A DNA stretch of 64,000 bases, from positions 404,702-468,701 of the forward strand of contig NZ_JACHOS010000002.1 in assembly GCF_014199985.1 (NCBI RefSeq). The letters are read 5' to 3'. The first letter of the stretch is position 1, and every line of letters begins with the position of its first letter. Source of the DNA: Methylorubrum rhodesianum (GTDB lineage Bacteria; Pseudomonadota; Alphaproteobacteria; Rhizobiales; Beijerinckiaceae). The position numbers were made by a program, and so were the translations under genes. Below are positions 58,111-64,000 of this stretch, one piece after another. The notes beneath the pieces were generated by a model that was given only the letters and a program-made list of their open reading frames with translations, ran no database searches and was not told where the DNA came from.

Positions 58111-58528
58111 GCCCGGTCTCCTCCGGCGTCGCGGATCGAGCGCGCCCTCAGCGAAGCTATGCCGGACGTTGCGGCTGCCAAGTGGACGCCCGTGACGGAC
58201 ATGATGCGACGGCTGAGCGATACCGAGGCCGGGATCGGCTGCGGATGGTTCGCAGGGCGACACCTGACATGCCGAGACATGCCAGTCTGTACGGCCAAGC
58301 CAGAAGTAAATCGCCCGATGCGGTAATCTTCCGCCTTTGAGATCCTCTAAGCTGGCAGTCGTCGAGAAAAATTGGGAAACAAACGACTCAGCTTTTCCGG
58401 CGGCCCGTCCTGCGGCTGACGTCGGATATGCGCATTTTCAACGCCCGTTTAGGATCAGTTCATTTTTAGATTGCTACCGAGAACCGACTACTCCCATTGC
58501 ACCCGCCCTTGCCGAGGTACCACTTCGG
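58111..58528. other. divergent intergenic region between mscL and the sigma factor gene
   Basis: No gene is supported. The middle (58330-58500) is AT-richer. The frame of the sigma factor stays open upstream to 58337, but the residues before MPDEPTHPT are not domain-like. I looked for the ECF15-type GGAAC-N16/17-CGTT promoter and found only a partial GGGAAAC near 58374. Confidence 0.45.
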
Positions 58529-59233
58529 ATGCCCGACGAACCGACTCATCCCACTTTGCCAGAAGATCCCGGATCAAACCAGGGTGAACCGGCAAATGCT
58601 GTCACGGGGCACCTCACCCTCGCTCTGCGCGACTACTTCGACCTCGCCGGGCAAGCGCCCCTTCCCGGCCGACTCGCCGAGCTTCTGCAGCAGTTCGAGA
58701 TCGCGCTCGCGGCTCACGGCGGGAAGATCGAGGCCATCTTCCGCGATGATCTGGTGAGGGCGCTGCCGATGCTGCGCACGTTCGCGATCTCGCTCACCGC
58801 CAATCCGACCCGAGCCGATGACCTTGTTCAGGAAACGATGGTCAAAGCCTGGGCGAATCGGGAGCGGTTCACGCCGGGCACGAACTTCACGGCGTGGCTG
58901 TTCACCATCCTGCGCAACCAGTTCTACACCGAGGTTCGCAAGGGGCGGCGCGAGGTGGAGGACGCCGACGGCGTTCACGCCGGCACGCTCACCGCCCATC
59001 CCGATCAGGAGCACGCGGCGGGCTTGCGGATGGTGATGAATCTGATCGGCACGCTGCCGTTGCCGCAGCGGCAGGCACTGCTGCTGGTCGGCGCCGAGGG
59101 CTTCACTTATGAGGAAGCGGCCGAACGGCTCGGCTGTCAGGTCGGCACGGTGAAGAGCCGTGTCAGCCGCGCCCGCGCCTTCCTGATCGATTCCTTCGAC
59201 GGATTGCCGGACGGCTTGGCGGCGCGGGCCTGA
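58529..59233 (+). CDS. EcfG-type (ECF15) sigma factor with NepR-like N-terminal extension
   Basis: Residues 75-145 form sigma region 2 (MLRTFAISLTANPTRADDLVQETMVKAWAN, RFTPGTNFTAWLFTILRNQFY, RREVEDADG) and residues 165-220 region 4 (LPLPQRQALLLVGAEGFTYEEAAERLGCQVGTVKSRVSRAR). Both match the general stress sigma factor EcfG closely. Ahead of them, residues 28-58 (GHLTLALRDYFDLAGQAPLP then GRLAELLQQFE) follow the NepR anti-sigma pattern LRxxYxx..xxPxPxRLxxLLxxxE. Ordinary EcfG lacks such an extension. No phyR is nearby. The ATG start is inferred; it lacks a strong ribosome binding site. Confidence 0.88.
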   Translation: MPDEPTHPTLPEDPGSNQGEPANAVTGHLTLALRDYFDLAGQAPLPGRLAELLQQFEIALAAHGGKIEAIFRDDLVRALPMLRTFAISLTANPTRADDLVQETMVKAWANRERFTPGTNFTAWLFTILRNQFYTEVRKGRREVEDADGVHAGTLTAHPDQEHAAGLRMVMNLIGTLPLPQRQALLLVGAEGFTYEEAAERLGCQVGTVKSRVSRARAFLIDSFDGLPDGLAARA

Positions 59234-59255
59234 CCCGCGCCGTCGTGTAATTCCT

Positions 59256-59277
59256 CAACGAAGTTTGTCCTGATTTC
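59256..59277. repeat. degenerate repeat copy A
   Basis: CAACGAAGTTTGTCCTGATT core, one member of a family with copies at 59852 and 59897. Confidence 0.55.
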
Positions 59278-59851
59278 GGGGGCCGCCCGAGGGACCTCCT
59301 CAATCGAATTTAACTCGACTCTCTTAGAACATTGCCCTTGCGTGCTGCTGCTCTCAAAGAACTTTGACTTTGATGACAATCGGCCTCTGCAGCCCTCCTA
59401 GTCGCGCGCTCATGCGTTCGGCACGATAGCACAACGTAGGGCTCTCCTGCGCTCCGATGAGGGGCGGAGCTTGGGGAGTTGGCGGGCTCCCATGAGGCTG
59501 CACTCACGCCAGCGTAAGGCCATCTGAGTGCAAGGGGACGCCAGGGACGGATTGCGGCACCCAGGGCGACCGGTTTCGACACCGCCACGGCCCGAACTTG
59601 CTCGCTGCGCCGGATCGATCGGGGCCTCGACATCTCCCGACGAGCTGGGTCGGCTTCAACCACAACGTCGAACCTTGTCGCGCATCCGCGGCGGGACCGC
59701 AGGCTCCGCGACGTCGTCCGGGACGCGGCCCCATGACAATTCGTTCGCACTTCGCCGGCCTGGTTGAGCAACCCAACCGCCGGGATGGGGGCCGCGCAAG
59801 AATGATCGGAGAAGCCGGGCGTGCCCCCCACCCTCCGGCGGGATAAATTCT

Positions 59852-59873
59852 CTAGAAAGCCTGTCCTGATTTT
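59852..59873. repeat. degenerate repeat copy C
   Basis: CTAGAAAGCCTGTCCTGATT core; shares AAG, then TGTCCTGATTT, with copy A in the same orientation. Confidence 0.5.
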
Positions 59874-59896
59874 GGCGTGCGCTGAAGGCGCGCTCT

Positions 59897-59919
59897 CAAC
59901 AAAGTTTGTCTCGATTGCC
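59897..59919. repeat. degenerate repeat copy D
   Basis: CAACAAAGTTTGTCTCGATT core; differs from copy A at three positions in 20, same orientation, 24 bases after copy C. Confidence 0.55.
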
Positions 59920-60382
59920 AGAGAAGGCTGAACTTCGTGGGGTTTGTCGCGATCAGGCCAGCGCGTCGCGGCTGCACGGAGGGCGTGAACGGGGCCTTCC
60001 GAACGCCTCTGGCAGCCCCCGTCTGGCCCGCCTCCGGTGACGGACGGGATGCGCTGGGTCGAACGCGCCTCCACGAGCGTCCGCGAGCCCAGGAGCCAGG
60101 CGCGGAAGCGATCTGTCGGCCGCGCTCGGTCGGGACAGGAGCCGTGACTGACCCCGCTTCACGAACCCGAAAAGGCCGTCGTGCCTGCGCCTGCGGGGGC
60201 GGGAACCGGAACTGGGGCCAGAATCGACCGGCGGGCGGGATCGACTTCGGGTGAAGCTGCCATCCCGATGGCTCTCGCGGGCCCGCCCTATCGGTCCGCC
60301 CCACTTTGCTTTCGGCAAGGCTGCAAGGACAATGCCGACGTGGCGGATTCGCGACGGCCGGAGCCGCAGAGGAAGACAGCAC

Positions 60383-61795
60383 GTGCGCGTACAACCTCTT
60401 GACCTGACGACCGACGGTGACCCGCACCCGATCAAGAGGCTTGCCCGCCTTGCGCTGCCCGAACCGCTCCGTGAGGCGGATGTCGCAGAGGATTTCGACC
60501 GTTGGATACGCGACAACGTCCCGAGCGAGAGGGACCGGATCGGCATGTTCGACCGGTTCGGAACACCGCCGCTGACGCAGCGCGAGCACGCCTTGTTCAC
60601 GCTGCTGTCGATCCTGGCGATCGAGCACGGCGCCTGGCCGCTGGAAGAAGGATGCGGTCGGGCAATCCGGTGCCTGGAGGAGATCCAACGCCACTGGGCG
60701 CCCTCCGACCCAGTATCCTCATACCTTCGAGGGAAGGCCGCCGCGTTCGTCGCCCAAGGCTTTCGATGCGCGCGCGGCGAACCCGGGCGCCTGTTGTCGT
60801 TCCTGAACGGCGCGCCGCTCCGGGTCTGCGGGGACGGTACGGCGGCGCTGGCCTTCGGCGTGACCGCGCCGGTCAGCGACCTCATCTTCGATTTCAGGGA
60901 CGACGCCTTTGCGCTCCACAGCCTGCGTTCCATGGTCGAAGGCGACCGAACCGCGTTCGACGCCGCCGTCCTCGCTCAAGCGGAAATCCTTGCTCCCGCG
61001 ATCGAACGGGGGGTAGCCCGCCTCTTCGAGCGCTGCGCACCGCCCCCGGGAGACTACCTCGCCGCCTTCCGGGACGTTCTGTCCGACGAGAGGTGGCTCC
61101 CAACGCTGCTCGGGAAGCTTGAGGGCCGTGCCGACCTGCGGGACAGGGTTGGCGGCATGCCAGCCGCTGCGGAATGGCTGCGGGCCATCGCCGGCGCACG
61201 CGCCTGGAAAGCCAACGACATCCGGCGTCTCGTTCGGCTCGAACCGCTCTTCGAGGACGATCCAGAGGCCTTCATGGCGGCAATCGTCTCGGGTGTCCGC
61301 GCCTTGGAGGGCTCGGAGCCGGCAAGCGCGGTGTTCGCTGCCTTGAGCCTCCTGCACCTCGCGCGCCGGCGTCGCGCGGTCCGCTCGGAGTTGGCCGACG
61401 CCGAGCGAGAGGAGGCCTTCGTCTTGGCGCTACGGGATCTTCCGTCAGGGGAAATGATCGTCCGTTTGCACGCCCAGCTTGCCGACCTGCCCATGGATAT
61501 CCCAGGCGCCCGCGCCGTGTGGCGCCATTTGGGCAACGCGGAGAAGGGCCTGTGGCAGTGGCGGATCCGAGCGGTCGTCGGCGACGACCGAGCCCTGCGG
61601 CGCGGCTTGGCCGAGTTCCTTCTCGCCTGGATGTCGCAGGACGTCTACCGCGACGTCGAGCGCCTGGTCGTCGATCTCTTGCCGCCCGCGCAGGAACTGG
61701 ACGTCCTCCGCACGCTGGCCCAATCGTGCGACCGGCTCACCTCGCTGCGCGCGGGTTGCCTCGCCCGAGAGATGACCTTCGGCCTGCCGGACTGA
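60383..61795 (+). CDS. hypothetical helical protein, about 470 aa
   Basis: I do not recognise this protein. It is soluble, with no signal peptide or membrane helix, and appears almost entirely alpha-helical, with many Leu/Ala/Arg-rich helices (for example HALFTLLSILAIEHGAWPLE, RAIRCLEEIQRHW, FAALSLLHLARRRRAV). It has no Walker or zinc motif. The GTG at 60383 has a strong GAGGA site seven bases upstream; an ATG at 60332 is an alternative start. Its stop is only six bases from that of the convergent gene, suggesting a long-standing gene pair. It may be a regulator or partner of the nuclease-like neighbour, but this is inference. Confidence 0.7.
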   Translation: MRVQPLDLTTDGDPHPIKRLARLALPEPLREADVAEDFDRWIRDNVPSERDRIGMFDRFGTPPLTQREHALFTLLSILAIEHGAWPLEEGCGRAIRCLEEIQRHWAPSDPVSSYLRGKAAAFVAQGFRCARGEPGRLLSFLNGAPLRVCGDGTAALAFGVTAPVSDLIFDFRDDAFALHSLRSMVEGDRTAFDAAVLAQAEILAPAIERGVARLFERCAPPPGDYLAAFRDVLSDERWLPTLLGKLEGRADLRDRVGGMPAAAEWLRAIAGARAWKANDIRRLVRLEPLFEDDPEAFMAAIVSGVRALEGSEPASAVFAALSLLHLARRRRAVRSELADAEREEAFVLALRDLPSGEMIVRLHAQLADLPMDIPGARAVWRHLGNAEKGLWQWRIRAVVGDDRALRRGLAEFLLAWMSQDVYRDVERLVVDLLPPAQELDVLRTLAQSCDRLTSLRAGCLAREMTFGLPD

Positions 61796-61801
61796 ACGGT
61801 C

Positions 61802-63046
61802 TCACCAACCGGGCGCAAACGGGTCGCCCGGACTTCCCGCCTCGTCGCGGCGGTGCGCGGCATGACGCCTGGACGGAAAGGACGAGACCCGTCCGTCCCC
61901 GTACCCCAGGCTGGCGGTCGCATCGATGAAGTCGCGGAGCGCGAGCCTTCCCGTCCGGTCGATGGCGATGATGTCGGCCGCCAAGGGTTGCCTGCGGTCG
62001 TCCGCGAGAGCCTCGGCGGCGGTCTCGGCGTCCGGGAAGAGACGCCCCAACGACAGGTCGCGGCCGGAGGACATGGCGATGCTGACGAACGACGCGAAAT
62101 CCCACCCGGGCGAGCGCTCGCCGCCATAGGCGTCGACCTGCCCGAAGGCCGGCGCCTGACCGTGGGCCCAGACATCGTGGAACACCTCGGTCGCCGGCCT
62201 GACGGTCGTGATGAAGGCCCCCTTCCTCGCCCAGGCCGGGTAGAAGAGGTACCAGCCCATCCCGGTCGAGAGGAACGTGTCGAGCTGCCGTCCCTCGTTC
62301 CTCCCGACGTCGGTCAAGCCCGTCGCGGTCGCGTTCTTGGCTTGGAAGAGGACGATCCGGTACATCGGGCGCCCGAGGACGTGCACGCCGGCGACGACCG
62401 CGAGGTCCGCCGCGAGAAGATCCCGGCCCTCCTGCATGGAGGCGGTGCCGAGGTCGAGCGTGTATGTTTCCGGCAGGCCGGCTCCCGCCTCGTCCATGGC
62501 CGGGATCACACGGTGCTCGACCGCGCTTTGGATGTAATGGAGCACCGCTTCCGTCTTGAGCGGCTCGGGCTTGCAGCGTCCGCGACGGAGGGCGACTTCC
62601 AAGCCGTACTGCAGGGCCGTGAACAGAATGGCCTGAACCGGGTCGGCCCAGTATCTGGGCGACATCGCGAGCAGCTGTGCGACGAGATGGTGCCGCCCTT
62701 CCTCCGCGGCTCGATCCGGATCGAACGCTCCCGCCCCGAGGCCGAGCGTCGGGGCAAGTTGACGCCAGCCGACGCCACGCGACGTCACTTCGCCGGTCGA
62801 TGCCATCGCGCCCAGGCCTCGCCGGGTGTCCTCGGCCAGGCTCGGCCGGACGCCACCGGCGTACAACCGCTCCAGGGCTGCCAGGAGGACGCCCCGCTGC
62901 CGCGGGCTCAACCTCGCGGGTAGGGATGCGATGCCGGCGAGCTTCCCAAGGGCGACCGTGGTGCGCAGGCGGCCGAATGCCCGGATGACCGGGTGGTCGG
63001 TTTGCCATGCGTCTGATTTGTCCCAGTCGTGGAAATCGGCAGCCAT
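61802..63046 (-). CDS. hypothetical protein with PD-(D/E)xK nuclease-like core, 414 aa
   Basis: No named family is recognised. The N-terminal 190 residues are helical. Residues 206-254 show E206 (QEGRDLL), D214 (AADLAVVAG), Q235-x-K237 (RIVLFQAKN) and Q254 (EGRQLDTFL). This E-x7-D-x20-QxK spacing, with hydrophobic strands around D and QxK, is characteristic of PD-(D/E)xK restriction-endonuclease folds. The following ~160 residues include WYLFYPAWARKGAFITTVRP, as is common where such domains were recruited to defence or mobile elements. The ATG at 63046 is chosen because the frame upstream to 63283 is not protein-like. Confidence 0.72.
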   Translation of the reverse strand: MAADFHDWDKSDAWQTDHPVIRAFGRLRTTVALGKLAGIASLPARLSPRQRGVLLAALERLYAGGVRPSLAEDTRRGLGAMASTGEVTSRGVGWRQLAPTLGLGAGAFDPDRAAEEGRHHLVAQLLAMSPRYWADPVQAILFTALQYGLEVALRRGRCKPEPLKTEAVLHYIQSAVEHRVIPAMDEAGAGLPETYTLDLGTASMQEGRDLLAADLAVVAGVHVLGRPMYRIVLFQAKNATATGLTDVGRNEGRQLDTFLSTGMGWYLFYPAWARKGAFITTVRPATEVFHDVWAHGQAPAFGQVDAYGGERSPGWDFASFVSIAMSSGRDLSLGRLFPDAETAAEALADDRRQPLAADIIAIDRTGRLALRDFIDATASLGYGDGRVSSFPSRRHAAHRRDEAGSPGDPFAPGW

Positions 63047-63543
63047 CGCGTCGCTCTCAGCGAGGCGCGAGGGGATAGCCGACCCGGTCCCTGCGGGCCA
63101 GGGATTGCCGCGCAACTTCCCCGAGGGATGCCCCGAGGCGTCGGCTCCCAAGGGCGGGCATCCCGTCGGTCCGCGGTGACCATCAAGCCCTGCGCGGGCT
63201 CCATGGCGGCGCGCTCGCACGATGGAGTGCGCCCTGTTTGGATAGGTGACGAGCCGGTGCACGTGGCCATCCTCGCCCGGCACTCGACAGCGAGAGAAGC
63301 TCGACGCCGTCCCGTTCGCCGAACCGGGTCACCTCGGCTGGCACATCAGCGTCGCGCAGCTCACCCCTGAAAGTGCGCGCGTGCCGATGCCGCAACCGGC
63401 CGATCGGGCGGTCGTCGCGGAAAGGGCTCATGCCCGCACTCGACCCACCTCATCGGGCGGTGTCAGGCGCCGGCGTCGCCGCCCGGATGCCCGACCATGC
63501 ACCCGGCGCACCAGACCGAATTCCTCTCGGCAAGCGAGCCTCG
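63047..63543. other. intergenic region right of the unrecognised gene pair
   Basis: About 500 bases with no supported gene. It should hold the leftward promoter of the nuclease-like gene and the 3' end region of the small exported gene. Confidence 0.45.
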
Positions 63544-63816
63544 CTATGCGCATCCACGGCGCGCCAACTCGCCGCGGTAGCCGCCGGCATATTGGCCCTT
63601 GCCATCCGGCCTGCAGCGGCTCCGAACATCGCTCCTTCGCTGTGTCGGCAGAAGGCTCCCGGTCGGGGTGCTGACCGACACTCCCAGACGCCGCTCCATC
63701 CCCGCACGCGGGCCCCCTGCCTGTTGCCCACTGGCATTGTACGGGGCACCCCCTTGCGCGAGGGCCGACGCGTAAAGAGCGGCGCTCGCAGCAGCGGCAA
63801 ACAGGATCGTTTTCAT
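63544..63816 (-). CDS. small exported hypothetical protein, 90 aa
   Basis: The product has a clear signal peptide (MKTILFAAAASAALYASALAQ), then GGAPYNASGQQAGGPRAGMERR, a Gly-rich segment like those of other small secreted methylobacterial proteins. GGAGG lies six bases before the ATG at 63816; a GTG two codons upstream is less likely. The C-terminal half is Arg/Ser-rich and less protein-like, so a frameshift after residue ~40 is possible. Confidence 0.6.
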   Translation of the reverse strand: MKTILFAAAASAALYASALAQGGAPYNASGQQAGGPRAGMERRLGVSVSTPTGSLLPTQRRSDVRSRCRPDGKGQYAGGYRGELARRGCA

Positions 63817-64000
63817 ATTCACCTCCGCAATCGACGATGGGGCGCGTACGTCTCGCCGTTTTCTTTGGATTTCGTCCCGCGGATCGCGGTGGTTACACGT
63901 CCGCGTGGGTATCGGCGTGGAAAAAGGACCCGGCTGAGGGGCTGATCGGCGTCCAATAGGGACCCACCCCGCCCCCGTGCATCTCTTGCTCCCTACCGCT

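Larger units (their letters stand above)
59234..60382. other. 1.1-kb non-coding region with degenerate repeats
   Basis: No convincing gene is present despite long open frames on the minus strand. A hairpin (GGCGCGGG/CCCGCGCC) spans the sigma factor stop and may act as terminator. Three or more copies of a ~22-base motif (CAACRAAGTTTGTCYYGATT-like) are found; they create the repeated phrase RTNFVE/RTGFLE in the spurious minus-strand translation. Confidence 0.5.

Noticed and set aside
59310..60074. 254-codon minus-strand frame with RTNFVE-like phrases
   Set aside because: The repeated phrases come from a repeated non-coding DNA motif; the rest is low-complexity and has no start signal.
63373..63945. 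190-codon plus-strand frame at the right edge
   Set aside because: It is antisense to a small gene with a clear signal peptide and ribosome binding site, and has no protein-like features.

Overview
The window looks like chromosomal DNA from a GC-rich alphaproteobacterium of the order Hyphomicrobiales, most likely a Methylobacterium/Methylorubrum. This is inferred from gene content, not from a database search: an EcfG-type (ECF15) sigma factor, CckA, a petP-petR pair beside ilvE, DUF1236, DUF2293 and DUF3072 proteins, and an alpha-r8/mmgR-like small RNA. Most of the window is ordinary core genome with short operons and many 4-base start/stop overlaps.

Layout. 1-3.1 kb: leftward small-molecule enzymes (partial gene, EthD-like protein, type II NADH dehydrogenase, zeta-class GST, ABM-domain protein). 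3.4-6.2 kb: aconitase with a clear terminator. 6.8-8.2 kb: ccmA-ccmB. 8.2-13.5 kb: small exported proteins, a candidate mmgR-like sRNA, tRNA-Thr, maf-yacG, tRNA-Phe, and a gene-poor stretch with a frameshifted exported-protein gene. 13.5-18 kb: ABC exporter, aldose-epimerase-like enzyme, molbindin, DUF2293 and rplM-rpsI. 18.4-25 kb: leftward ccmC-ccmD-ccmG followed by lutA-lutB-lutC, flanked by two transglutaminase-like genes. 25-34.4 kb: 2-hydroxyglutarate-oxidase-like gene, a FliO-like gene divergent from flgB-flgC-fliE-fliQ-fliR-flhB, then the cell-cycle kinase cckA. A perfect CtrA-type site precedes flgB.

34.7-45.5 kb: recA (imperfect SOS box and strong terminator), a frameshifted GST gene divergent from a WYL/YafY regulator, alaS, a zinc metallopeptidase, yqgE, a peroxiredoxin, thrB and ispH. 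45.8-57.2 kb: CPA2 antiporter, MATE exporter, DUF937 protein, lone Flp pilin, DUF3072, ilvE, petP-petR-sensor kinase, an aminotransferase and DUF1236.

57.4-64 kb is the most unusual part. A small protein with a NepR-like segment, mscL, and an EcfG-type sigma factor whose N-terminal extension itself resembles NepR are followed by about 1.1 kb of non-coding DNA with a degenerate repeated motif. Then come two convergent unrecognised genes; the second carries an E-D-QxK pattern typical of PD-(D/E)xK nuclease folds. The self-inhibited-sigma idea and this gene pair are the best candidates for undescribed biology.
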